From Gigaspora rosea (Eukaryota; Glomeromycota; Glomeromycetes; Diversisporales; Gigasporaceae), in assembly GCA_003550325.1 (NCBI GenBank), contig QKWP01001126.1, positions 97,810 to 161,809 on the forward strand: 64,000 bases of DNA, read 5' to 3'. The notes beneath the pieces are model-generated. The model saw only the letters and a list, made by a program, of their open reading frames with translations. It ran no database searches and had not been told where the DNA came from. The stretch's first letter is position 1. The number at the start of each line of letters is the position of its first letter. Of the stretch, positions 45,677 to 57,157 are shown one piece after another. Both the position numbers and the translations under genes were made by a program.

Positions 45677-46385
45677 GGGGTGTGGCGCCTTAGAGAAGTG
45701 GTCAAGGTGTCACCCCCAAGCGGCTGGTTGACAGTTCAAATCCTACTGTTGATGCTTTGAACAATAGGCCTGTATTCGGTAACCATGTGGCTCAGATTGG
45801 TTGGGTTGTAAAAACCTGTTACCTTGGTTCCACCATATTGAATGGGAGCTACGGCGCAATGGTGTTATCGTTATACCGTAAAATCCAGGGAACCGAAGAA
45901 ATGGAAACCCATTTGGCAAGTCCGAATTAGGAGGTAATAGTGAAGATCTACAATGGCACTACCAAAAAGAAGGTCGGTAGCCGGGATCGGAATGAACCTA
46001 ATAAGGGCAGGCGGCTTTGTCGCTAAATCCATATCCGAAGTGGAATGGGACACAAAAGACAACAGTAGGCATTTGGTGCGAGGGTAAAGTAGCCCTTAGG
46101 CTGATGATTTATTTAAAAGAGTTGGGGCCTCTTAATATCTGCGTTTGTGCAGTATAACGGGTAGTAATAGGAAGAGCGTGAACCAGAGGGTTTAAATAGG
46201 CAATTCCTGTAGTTGGGTTGTAAATATGGCAGCTAGTGTAGAACCTTCGGGCGGACTACTTAAATTAGGCACCAAAGTGCACGTGTAGCTAGTTGTATCC
46301 TCATTCATGTAATAAATATTACATCCTAATAACTCATAATAAAATCCCGGCCATAGTACCCGGCCTCTAAAGTTTAAAAAAAAAA
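45677..46385 (+). mobile_element. tRNA-headed SINE, 15-bp TSD
   Basis: Flanks 45662-45676 and 46386-46400 are both TAATAAAATATAATT. The insert starts GGGGTGTGGCGCCTTAGAGA, has an A-box-like TTAGAGAAGTGGTCAAGG and a B-box-like ACAGTTCAAATCC about 35 bp later, resembling a Leu/Ser-type tRNA head. The roughly 600-bp body is much less AT-rich than its surroundings, and the 3' end CCCGGCCTCTAAAGTTT runs into poly(A). At 709 bp it is long for a SINE. Transcription by RNA polymerase III is inferred. Confidence 0.85.
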
Positions 46386-46578
46386 TAATAAAATATAATT
46401 AATCAAACAGAATTTTAGAACTATAAAATAATTGTATTTCAAAAAAAAATAAAAACAATACTTGATTTTATTTTTAATTTTAAAATAAAGGCATATTATA
46501 AAAGAAAATACACCAATACAAAAATTAGAAGTAGTTTATTTTTCAAATATAATTGATTTTTGGTTAATCACAAATAGT

Positions 46579-47909
46579 TATAGTCCAGTGCGGCAAGATT
46601 GATACACCAAAACTAATAGCTATTTTTATCTATATATAAAAGTTTTTCAATTTTAACTATTTATTTATAGTTTTTTTATATAAAATAAAAGAAGATCTAA
46701 GCTATGTTTGATATAATTTTTATTGTTATTTTATAGTAAGTTTATTTTATTATAAATTTTTTAATAAATTCTATTTTTTAAAAAAATAATTTTAAACTAT
46801 TTTTTTTTTAAAAAAAAATTATTTTACCACCAATATGCAACTTTATAAGCTTATGCTACGCAACTGCATTGCCACACATATGCTAAATATACAGTTAAAA
46901 TTTTAACTTAATTGAATTAGTAGTTGTTAAAGAAAAAATGTATGTATCGCACAATGCGACACAATTATATATCGCACTCTATAAGTACAGGTGTAATGTG
47001 AGATCAAAATAATAAAAAAACAAAACACTTTACTTGATTTTAATTAGAGTTAGGGTAAGTACTGGGTAAGTGCAGTCTTGGGTTAGAGTAATGCATAGTT
47101 TATATCAAAATTTTGCAAGGAATTTTTTTTGTTAGAACACGAAGGGCTGTTTCTTATGCAAAATTTTGATTTAAGTTTTTTGTATTTTTTATTTTAACAC
47201 CTAATTCTGAAATTTGATTGGTTGGGCGATAAATAAGAGTATTGCACTGTGCGGTATATAGATAACTCCGTTGTTAAAATATAGATTAAAAACTAATTTA
47301 TTTTAATAAAGTTTATATATTACTATATATAGTAATTTTATATAGTAATTATTATTAAATATTTAAAATTTATATTTTAACAACTACTAATTCAATTAAG
47401 CTGAAGTTTTAACTATATATTTAGCATATATATAACAATATAATTGTACAATATAAACTTACAAAGTTGTAAATTAGTAACAAAAATATATTTATTTTTA
47501 AAAGGTATTTTTTTGCTTTTTTTAAAAAAAAATACTAAATTTTAAAAACATTATTATACAACAATATGTATATAAAAGGAGAATAAATTTTATATTAATA
47601 GATAGCTTAGAACTTGGTTTATTTAGCACAAAAAAATTATAAATAGATAATTAAAAATTAAAAATTTTTATATATAAATAAATTAATTTTTTTAATTTTA
47701 ATATATTTATATTTTTAGATTTTACAAATTGAAAAATAAGTCATTAATAAAAATTTTTACAGAAATAAAATTTTTTAATAAAATTTATATTTAAATATTT
47801 CCTAAACCATGTATAATAAATAAAGTTATTTAAATATTTGTATTAAATTTTAGAAAAAAATTTTTATTATGAATAGATGGTATATCAATCTTTTTTGCAC
47901 CAGACTATA
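46579..47909. mobile_element. 1.33-kb long-inverted-repeat element
   Basis: Tips TATAGTCCAGTGCGGCAAGA and, reversed, TATAGTCTGGTGCAAAAAAG. Pairing resumes at TCTAAGCTAT (46696 with about 47605) and at TTAATTGAATTAGTAGTTGT (46910 with about 47395), so most of both halves are mutually complementary. A family-A element occupies the centre. Confidence 0.82.
46936..47268. mobile_element. Family-A foldback element 6, core reversed
   Basis: Ends TATGTATCGCACAATGCGAC and, reversed, TATCTATATACCGCACAGTG. Core on the other strand: TTAGAGTTAGGGTAAGTACT, AAAATTTTGCAAGGAATTTT and GTTAGAACACGAAGGGCTGT. Confidence 0.85.
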
Positions 47910-48527
47910 TTAATAGTAAGTCTAAATTCTGCTATGTAAATAGATAATTGGCACTTAAGTAAACTTGTTTAGAAGACTAAAAAATATATATATTAAAAAT
48001 TTTATCAAAATTGGAGCAGTTTTTATTATTAGACATAGGATATATCCCATTCATCCATTCATTGCTTTATAATTAAAATTTTTAAAAAAATATATGAATT
48101 TACTATAAACTTTGAGCTAAAAATCCTATTTAGCTTAACTAAGTAACTTCAAATTAAATTTTTTGAAAATATAGAGAACAGGGAGGAGAAAAAGGTAGTA
48201 CAAAAATCAAATTTAAATTTTGCTAATTCTGCATTTTTTCAAAATTTAACTTTACCAAAAACAAAGATTTACTAATTTTAAATTAGAAGTTATATGTAAA
48301 ATCGTGCTCTGAACAACTTTACTTAGGCGATCAAAGTAGATTACCTTGTATGAAAAATGGGTTGTCTATGTACTAAAGTTAAAAATTTTTGGTTTGTAAT
48401 ATAAAACTTTTTTTTTTATCAAGATAACCAACCTGCTTTGGGCCTCTAAGTAAACTTGTTCAGGGAGTATTTCTACTTGGTCTCAAGTCAAAATGTGTTT
48501 TCTTAGACCTTTTTTGGATGAAAAATA

Positions 48528-48590
48528 GGATTAAAGTTAGACAAAAAAAATTTTTTTAAAAAAAATTTTTTGTCTAACTTTAAACCTATT
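48528..48590. repeat. Hairpin of TTAAAGTTAGACAAAAAA
   Basis: TTAAAGTTAGACAAAAAA pairs with TTTTTTGTCTAACTTTAA across a short A/T loop, inside the inverted-repeat element. Confidence 0.85.
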
Positions 48591-48616
48591 TTTTATTCAG
48601 AAAAGGTTTGTTATAA

Positions 48617-48836
48617 GGCCATGCAAATTAAATTAGTTGGTTCTCATAACATGGGACAAGCAAATAGGACCTAGCTGGTCGGCAAAAAATATTATATTTA
48701 AAAACTTTTTTAATAATTTAAAAATTTTTATAAATTTTTTTTTCAAAAAAAATTTTATTATAACAAAAATTTTTAACTTTTCAAAAAAGTGACCCGGCCA
48801 GGTTATGAGAACCAATTTTATTAGTTTGCATGGCCT
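48617..48836. mobile_element. MITE with AGGCCATGCAAATTAAATTA ends
   Basis: Left AGGCCATGCAAATTAAATTA then GTTGGTTCTCATAAC; the right end is the reverse complement with few changes. It is a small cousin of the 16296-19765 end type and forms the centre of the 48060-50034 element. Confidence 0.85.
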
Positions 48837-49032
48837 AAACCAAAAATTTTTAACTTTAGTATATAGACAGCCCATTTTTCTTACAAGGTAAGCTACTTTG
48901 GTTGCCTAAGTAAAGTTGTTCAGAGCACAATTTTTACACATAACTGCTAATTTAAAATTAGTAAATTTTGTTTTTGGTAAAGTTACATTTTGAAAAAGTA
49001 CAGAATTGGCAAAATTTTAATTTGATTTTTGT

Positions 49033-49907
49033 ATAGTGCAAGAAGCCTATATTCAACATGTTTCAATTTTTAAATCACTATAATTTTTTGCACAAAAGGT
49101 TTTTTAAAAAACTAACCAGTAACTTTGTAGAGCAATATTAGTTCTATAAATTTACTAAATATTTTTTTAAAAAACCTTCTCTATAAAAAGTTAATATGTT
49201 TTAAAAATTACTATTGTTTATATATAATTACTATGTGTTTCAATTTTAACTAATTTAAAGTACTATAAATTTTTTTTTTTAAGATGCGATCATGCCTCTA
49301 GTTTTTATTAGATGTATATCGATCATTACAACATTGTTGTACAATTTTTATACTATCTACTGAGTACCGAAACTAGGACTAATTTATTCCTAACCTAAAT
49401 CTACCAGAGTCTTCTATATTCCCATTTATATGGTTAACCTAACTTTGACGTCCCTTTCCAACCTACAATTGGTATTCACATGTTCACTACTTTACCCACA
49501 CTACCTAGTATCATCCCTTCCAATTTGGTGTAGTGTTGTCAGGTAGGTGCTTTATGCTTTCAGATTGGTGTACCTAAACACCTTGCTGGCATACTTTTCA
49601 GAAGTTCATATCTCAAGCCATGCAGCTGCCTCTACCATATTGGGTAAATATCTCAAGCCTGCATGCTGCCACAACTAACTGGGTTCCTGCGTCTTTTGAG
49701 TCCAGGATTTAATATTCATGCTATAACTTTTTATAAAAGCAACATTTTAAAAATCTGACCAGTAACTTTGTTAACTATAATAAGCTCTACAAATTTGCCA
49801 AATATCTTTTAAAAATATTGTCTCTACAAAAAGTTGATGCATTTTAAAGTTATACTATTTTATTGTTTAGTATAGGCTTCTTGCACTATACTATCTTTTT
49901 CTTCTTC
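49033..49907. mobile_element. Element with TAGTGCAAGAAGCCTATA ends, TA site
   Basis: Inverted tips at 49034 and 49907 flanked by TA. Inside are two direct copies of a roughly 190-bp unit (CCAGTAACTTTGT, then CTCTAYAAAAAGTT), the second split by a retroposon at 49271-49730. Removing the element restores the inverted-repeat arm around it. Confidence 0.82.
49271..49730 (-). mobile_element. Minus-strand retroposon with poly(A)
   Basis: On the minus strand the block ends ACTAGAGGCATGATCGCATC followed by TT and a run of A. It is less AT-rich than its hosts. Possible short target duplication CTATAA on both sides. No protein domain is readable, so it may be a SINE or a truncated LINE. Confidence 0.55.
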
Positions 49908-50035
49908 CTGTCCTCTATATTTCTTAAAAATTTAATTTGAAGTTAACTAGTTAAGCTAAATAGGATCTTCAGTTTAAAGTTTATAGTAAATTTATATATA
50001 TTTTAAAAATTTTAATTATAGAAAGCAATTTGAAC

Positions 50036-53000
50036 TTACACAGTCTACTAAAATGATTAATAATATACTTAATCGTCATACTGATCCTGTACATTTTGAT
50101 AATATCAAAACAGAAAATAATATTATTACTGATTCACCAATAATTAAAGAATATATCCAATCACACTTCCATCAATGGACAGCTCAATCCATATAATCAA
50201 TTTTTTTTTCAAACAGAATGGCAATCAGAGTACAAACCTTCTCCAACTATCCTTTCTTCCTGGTACAACACAGTTCTCACTGAAATTACTGCTGAAGAAG
50301 TTACTAGTACTATAACACCATTTCCAAACAATAAAGTTTGTGGGCCTTCAGGTATTAGCTATGAAATGCTTAAACATTGTGGAACAAAAACAATTCTCGC
50401 AATTACAGCTCTCTTTAATCGATGCATTTTATCACAACAAGTTCCAAAACAATGGAAGGACAGTCGTATTTTTCCAATTTCTAAAAAACCTACATTTGAT
50501 GGAAATCTAAATAACACACGCCCTATTAGTCTTATTGAACATATTAAAAAACTATATACTAAAATCCTCACTAACTGCCTTAATAATACCCTTTTATCAT
50601 ATAATATTCTCAATCCACACAATTACATTGCCTTGCCAGGCAATAGTACTAATATTCCTATTCATATTCTCAATAACTTATTGAAGATGCAAATTGTAAC
50701 CAAAAAGAAATTTGGCTTCTCTCTCAAGACATTAGCAAAGCATATGACTCTGTTAATCTTAATCTTCTTGAAAAAGCACTTTACCGACTCAACATGCCCT
50801 CTCAGTTAATTAATATTATCACCAACTTACTTACTGACCGGTCAAACCGAGTTATTACTAACTTTGGACTTACACAACCTTATGAAGTACAAGATGGTAT
50901 AGATCAAGGTGAAACTATAACTCCACTACTTTGGCGAATTTATTATGATCCTCTTATTAGCAAAATTTCTAGTACATATACTGGCTATACTAGTTCTGCT
51001 ATATGGACTACAACAATATCACCTCTAGTATTTAACAAAACAGAAGCCTCAGCTTCAGTTTTAGCATACATGGATGATACTCTATGGATTGCACAATCCT
51101 TTCAACAACTACAACAAATTATACAAACTGCATCATCATTTTATCAAATAACCAACATCAAAGTTAATCCAAACAAATCAGTACTAATCTCTAATACCAA
51201 GAAATCTCATTCTATTACTTTTCTCAACTCATCTATTCCAACCCAACCTCTTCATACTCCTTTCAAATTTCTTGGTTGCTGGTTTACTACCAACACCAAA
51301 ACATATCCTCAAATCAAACTAATTATACAAGAAATATTCGAAATTGTAAATACTCTCAATACTAAAATAATAACTGACAAACAGGCTAGTTATATTATTA
51401 ATACTATAATAACACCTATACTCAAATATCGAATTCACAACATTGTTTTGTCACAATCAATATGCAACAAAATCCTTGCAAGATATCTTACAGTTGCAAA
51501 ACACAAAGCCAAACTAGCCAAATCTACTCCTAATAGTACAATGCTTAACTATAATATTTATAGTATCAAGAATATCTGGGATATTCAGCTACAACATCAT
51601 ATATCCAACTTTATCCTCTGACTAAACAATAAAGAACTATTAGGCACTAGTACACACATTAGATTACAACAACTACAAAACAATTTATAGTCTATTACTA
51701 ATATACTACTATACCCTAACCCCATAATAGACAGAGCTAATAAAAATACTACAACTTTCAAAATTATCCTACTTTTAAAACATCTTGAATTATCGATTCA
51801 TGCACATTCAGATATAATACAACCCTATACTATAGACTTACCCTATATACCACTTGAAAATATATTGCAAACTCATACTCACTATCCAATATTTAAACAT
51901 CAACTTCGATCAAAACATATTATATTTCTTGAACAACTTACATCTTTTGACAACTCTGTACTTCTTACATGGAAACATATTTCACCAAGAATTAATTCTC
52001 TCATACCAGGCAAGATACCTAAATGGTTTACTATACTAGAAAGTAAAATAACTACTAATTCCACTACTAGAAAACTTATATCTACACTCCAACTACCTTC
52101 AATTAACTCTTTATCCTACACTACTGGCCATTTTAATACTAAAAACAAGCCTTGGCTTATAACATACAAAGAACAAAACATTATCATGGGAAAAGCTAGA
52201 CGCTTTAACCCACAAACTAACACTATCTCTATTACACACTGGACTTCTAAAATTGATAAAACAAAAACATCTTTATATCCAATTTCAAATATTGTTTGTT
52301 ATCAATGTACTGGTTGTTTGTTTAACTCAAAAAGAATTCAAAACTATTGTACTATTGACATCTCTGCAACTTTATCTACTAAATTTTTGGGTAGAAAAGT
52401 TTACAAACAAACATCAAACAAACTCAAGCTCAATGCCAACTATCTTGATCTACTTTTTTCTATAGCATCTCGCTATCTGCTTTCAATACCAACTTTACCT
52501 TCTATACCAATTCACCCTATAGCAATAAATGAGATTTTTTCCTCTAATACTTCAACTAATACATTGCAACAAATAGCACAAGCAAATACTATTCTTTCAG
52601 AATTTACCTTTTATACCGATGGATCTGTTACCAATCTTGGTAATTCAAGATGCTCAATGGGCATTGCCTGGATACTGATTTACAACAACTCAATTATCCA
52701 CCAGTTCTCTGCACAAATCCAAAACTGGCCATCATCATACAAAGCAGAACTAACTACAATACTATTAGCTATTTGTACATGTCCTCAAAATAGTACTATT
52801 CACATATATACTGACTCCCAATCTATTATTTCAAAATACAAGTCCCTTCTAAACACTAAATACAACACTAGCAAAATATACTCATATAATTATTGGCTTA
52901 TTTGGCATACTCTATTATATCTCATCCAATCATATTCATATACTATTACTTTACATAAGGTTCCAGCACATGGTGATAATGAATTTAACAATTTTGCTGA

Positions 53001-53550
53001 TCAACTAGCAAAAAACCATACAAGTTCTTCTATTTTACAATTTCTCCCTAACAACATCTACAACCCTTCATTTTATTTACAATATAAACAATTTAATGTA
53101 GAACAACCTACACATCGCTGTATTAAAAATATTTGCAATGCACATATTATTGCAATGTGGTCATCACAAAATCGAATCCAGCATATTATTCCTATTGCAA
53201 CCCAAATTGATTGGAATGCTACATGGCTTTTCCTTAACAATAACCACAAACGCTCATGCAATTATACTAACTTTCAACTTAGCCAATCCAAATCATTTCG
53301 AATTAAAAACTTACTTCATATGTTCCCTATACTACCTTATCTTAACTCCTTAAATTTTACAAATTCTAAACACGCAAAATGTATTTCCTGCAACCAACCT
53401 GAAAGCCAATTTTATTGGCTACTTTGTACTAGATATAATAATATATCCCAAATCATCCATAATACTATTACACAATTCTCATTTTCAGATCTCTCAGACA
53501 TAACAGAAATTCAGATCCAACAACTTTGTACAAATCTTATTAATCATTAA
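50036..53550 (+). pseudogene. LINE ORF2: reverse transcriptase, RNase H and zinc knuckle
   Basis: Copies the element RNA into DNA at the target. The RT palm starts near 50335 with GPSGISYEMLKHC, then VPKQWKDSRIFPISKKP and NTRPISL. A one-base frameshift near 50676-50682 separates this from DISKAYDSV (motif A, about 50728). QGETITPLLW is motif B and YMDD at 51067-51078 is the intact catalytic motif. In-frame stops at 51619-51621 (TGA) and 51688-51690 (TAG) interrupt the thumb region. The last part, open from 51691 to TAA at 53548-53550, carries RNase H: YTDGS (52612), YKAELT, YTDSQ and PAHGDNEFNNFADQLA, all catalytic acids present. A degenerate knuckle CISCNQPESQFYWLLC follows. Another frame break lies near 50200 in the 5' part. 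Confidence 0.9.
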
Positions 53551-54200
53551 TGCTTAAATCCTAATTACAATCCCCCCTTCAATACCCCCTCATTTATAAC
53601 TACCATTCAAGGCTTTATTCCACTTCCATTAATTAATACAATATTCCAATATTCTTCTTACAAAATAGCTTCCAATATTGCTATTAAAATTCTCCTAAAT
53701 ATCTCTTACAATACTTATGAACAACTTTGGAAACCTTACTGTGCTAAACTTGCACAATGGAAAACCTCTCAAAACTTTAGCTCAATATCTACTATTCTTC
53801 CAAATTCACATACTTCTGCATATAAACATACTAGAATTCACTATACCTATATTTGCATCTGTGGTCTTCCTGACCAGCTACATGATGAAGATACAAATAC
53901 ATGTCCACCTACTGGTTGAGCACTTCGAAAAATTGATACCTGGTCCTACCAATGGATCAAATATAGCTCAAATACTAATTCTATACTCTATATCCAAATC
54001 TAGGTGAGTTTTAACCACTCTAGTAGGTTTAGGTTGCAGATAAATTAGATAATATTAATTTTGTCTATAGTCTGAGTCTCAACTTTTGTAATATAAACTG
54101 TATTAAAAATATTCTTGTAATATTAAGAAACCCCTAGAGGAATCTCACACAGTTTATCAATAAAGATAGAGGCAAAACCTCACCTTACCAAAAGAGAGAG
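50036..54200 (+). mobile_element. LINE retrotransposon, nearly full ORF2, dead
   Basis: The coding part is described separately. The 3' end (GTAGGTTTAGGT, CTGAGTCTC, AATAAAG, CCTCACCTTA) is shared with the truncated copy at 33622. The 5' border abuts the 48060-50034 inverted-repeat element, and no endonuclease domain is visible, so the element is probably 5'-truncated or cut there. Confidence 0.85.
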
Positions 54201-54294
54201 GATAACTTATTTTTAGCTTTTGTTATTATATTATTAAAATTGTCTAATAAAATATTGGACAATTGGACATATATCCAATTAATATTTTGGATAT

Positions 54295-54416
54295 AGCATA
54301 AATTCTCGAAAATAATGGGCATGGGTGTTATTTCGAATTTTAGCCTGAATTAAGCTTAATTTGGGCAAATTTTGAAATAATGCCCATGTCTGTTATTTCA
54401 AGAATTTATGGTATGT
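54295..54416. repeat. Near-perfect 120-bp hairpin
   Basis: Arms of about 50 bp: CATAAATTCTCGAAAATAAT and ATGGGCATGGGTGTTATTTC pair with the second half. Loop near CTGAATTAAGCTTAATT. Probably a foldback MITE; sits next to the GGACA-rich end at 54230-54545. Confidence 0.85.
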
Positions 54417-54545
54417 CCAATAATTTTATAATTTATTTAGACATTGTCCAATAGCTAAGGCCCAAAAATTATTTGGATATTTGGACTATGTCCAAATGTC
54501 CAAATGTTCAATTAAATTTATATGAACATTGTCCAATATCAACTC

Positions 54546-54869
54546 TGCATATTAATATATATTTATTTTATATTTATTTATAATATACAAGCTACTTTAA
54601 AATGTATTAGTCCACTCTTTTATTTAATACTAGCCTGACCCTAATTCTATACTACCCTTACTATAACTCCTGATATTACTCTAACTTTAACCTTAACCTT
54701 TACCGTAACTCTAACTCCAACTCTTTTAGCTCTCCTTCAGCTCTTATACTAATCTTATCTTATCCTAACCCAAATTCATACTACTAACCCATTCTAACCC
54801 TAATATACAGCTTTAATCTATATAAATAGCACACATTTTGCAATAGTATACTAGTCAAATTCAATTATT
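54546..54869. other. Intergenic with CCCTAA-like words
   Basis: 54640-54800 is rich in CTAACCCTAA-like and CTAACTCTAACT words without regular period. No gene. Confidence 0.5.
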
Positions 54870-55960
54870 CTTTTTTTTTTTTTTTAAGGGCAATCCTGCC
54901 TTTATTATTTGGGATATGAGTATAACACTCTAGGATTTTTAGACTACCGCCTATATTCTCTCCCTTCTACAATAAAGGCTCGTCCAGTTACTGAAGTACC
55001 TAAACGCGATCTGCCACAATCAAGAATAGTCTCAAATTTTGGTCTTCTAACGCATAGAACACTTCAAATTATCACCAACAGGCTCTTGCTAGCTTTGTCA
55101 GGATCGCCCCCTTTCCTAAAATTTTTCCTTCTTCATACAGGACAAAATGAAAAAGGTGAAAGTCTAATAAACTAACAAGAAAATGAAAAGCTAAAAACAT
55201 GTGACCGATACAAAAAAGAAAAAACATAAGAAAAGAGACCAATCCTGACCAGGGAAAGAAAAAAGAAAGAAAACAAAGAAAAAAGGATAAAACTGACAAA
55301 TACTATATTTAAAAATTATATAACACTGCGTAAGGAATCGCCTCACCTAAGTACTATATGTACATAAAAGAAAAAAGACTACGTCTAATAGAACTTTCTA
55401 GAAAGAAATTTCATGCGGATTACTCCAAAACATCTCATGTGTCATTCATTGTTTATTTCAAAGGACCCGATTTCACTTGTGACTTGTTTCCAATATGGTA
55501 GGCGCATTTCCAATATGGACAAAATAAACATTGCCGATCTTTTGGAGGGAGTAAACTCAATCGCCCACTTTTGGTGAAATTTCGAAAAGTCCAAAGGGCG
55601 AGAGACGATACTTGTATCCAAAGTTTAAGGAGTGTACATCCAAGATAAACCTCATTTTTTTGTTGTTCCCCACTGTTTTTCTACAGGTCCCTTCGTCGAC
55701 GAAGAAAAAAATGTTTGTATCTCCACCAAAATTTCTTATACAAGGGCACCACCTTCTGCCAGTTATCTTGTAGGCTGACGCTTTTGGCTTGCATGCCAAA
55801 TATACAAAGGAGTCCCCTGTTTAGGTAGTTGACCTCTGTAAAAACCATTTCCTGTGTTATCCTACTATACATTAAGTATAGGCAACACTCCAACAAAAAC
55901 TTTTTGTTTATCTTCTGTTGGAAAATTTGGTCCAGGTGATCATTGGAAAGAGTTGTATTG
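54870..55960 (-). mobile_element. Minus-strand retroelement remnant with poly(A)
   Basis: On the minus strand the block ends AATAAAGGCAGGATTGCCCT followed by TT and a 15-base A run (plus-strand T run 54872-54886). The body is less AT-rich and carries several short open frames (55557-55799, 55681-55896, 55072-55299) in conflicting frames with no domain I can name. SINE or LINE tail; coding status unknown. Confidence 0.45.
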
Positions 55961-56439
55961 CTGATGTTTTGAATTCAATTATTCTTCTTCTTCTAAATTC
56001 CTTATTATAATAAATTTTTTTACAATATAATCTACTTCTTTTTATTATATACCAAATTATAAAGTTTTTTATTTATATATATATATTTTTAAATCTAAAG
56101 ATGACCCAAGATACTATTGGTATACTTTTATTTAATTTTATTTAAGTTAGTTATGCGGAATTTATTCCTAGACTATCTGTATTATCCTACTTTATACTTA
56201 TTTTCTTAGATACCCCTTTATTCGTCACGTTGCCACTAGCAGTGGTTTGGTTTCAGCTCCTATCTGGTCCTAGATAGTTTATCCTGTATTACTTAGTACT
56301 TTTTTCTATTGTTCTTTCTTGAAGTTTGGTTTTTCTTTTATTTTGGGTATATGCAGGTGCCCCTGAGTGTGAATATTATAATCCCTTTTTTTTATAAGTT
56401 AGTACTACAAGCCTTTTCCTAATATTATCTTGTTCTTAG
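55961..56439. other. Intergenic, nothing recognised
   Basis: AT-rich with pyrimidine-rich stretches. No gene or paired ends. Confidence 0.5.
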
Positions 56440-56978
56440 TATTGTTCCAAATCGAAAATCGATTAATCAGATTAATCAATTAATCAACGATTAATCGATT
56501 GACTTTTAAATATGCGATTAATCGATTAATCCGATTAATCGATTAATCGATCAATCGATTAATCTGATTAATTGATTAATCGATCAATTGATTGACTAAC
56601 TAATAGACTAGTCGATTAACTAACTAGTTGTCAAAATCCGTATAAACTAGCTAATTTAAGAATTTTATTACAAATCGATACACAATACTATATGTGGTTA
56701 AAGTTGAATTAGTACTATCATAATTTGAATTGTGATGACATTCTTGATTATAATTTGCTCACCAATACTTTAGTCTTATAATCATGATTTTACACATGAC
56801 TAGTATCATTTTACTATATATAAGTAATCGATTAATTGATTATTTGATTAATCGAATAATCGATTATACCAATTAATCGATTAATCGATTAGTTGGTACA
56901 ATTGATTTTTAATCGATTGGTTAAAAAAAATTTTATGCAATTAATTGATTGCATTTTTTGGTCCGATTTGGTACACTA
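56440..56978. mobile_element. hAT-like MITE, 8-bp TSD gttcttag
   Basis: Ends TATTGTTCCAAATCG and, reversed, TAGTGTACCAAATCG. Flanks 56432-56439 and 56979-56986 are both gttcttag. Subterminal ATTAATCGATTAATC words in dense palindromic runs. Same family as 15713-15959. Confidence 0.92.
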
Positions 56979-57157
56979 GTTCTTAGCTAGGAACCCTTAT
57001 GTTAATAACATTTCTTGTTAGATTTTTCCTTTTTTGAATATCTATGATCTTTGTAGCTATAATACACAACTTGTTTCTAATGCTATAGTAATCAGTTTTA
57101 AACAAAGAACTTCTCTTAATGATTTTTCCTATTCGTAATTAGCATGGCTTTTATCTT

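Larger units (their letters stand above)
48060..50034. mobile_element. Long-inverted-repeat element split by an insertion
   Basis: The left arm 48060-48397 pairs with 48830-49032 and then, after a gap, with 49908-50034. Shared words include GTGCTCTGAACAACTTTACT, AACTTTACCAAAAACAAA and CCTATTTAGCTTAACTA. The gap in the right arm is exactly the element 49033-49907. No transposase found. Confidence 0.85.
44965..54545. mobile_element. Outer pair of TATTGGACA ends around 9.6 kb
   Basis: AGTTACAATATTGGACA at about 44970 and, reversed, AGTTGATATTGGACA at about 54545 are followed inward by repeated TTTGGACATTTGGACA words on both sides. This looks like one old DNA transposon split by later insertions: a MITE, a SINE, two foldback elements and a LINE. 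A convincing flanking duplication was not found. Confidence 0.5.

Noticed and set aside
52253-53353. Small frames inside the LINE (plus and minus)
   Set aside because: Shadows of the RNase H reading frame.
55557-55896. Two overlapping minus-strand frames with normal-looking composition
   Set aside because: They conflict with each other and sit inside a retroelement-like block with poly(A); no domain found.
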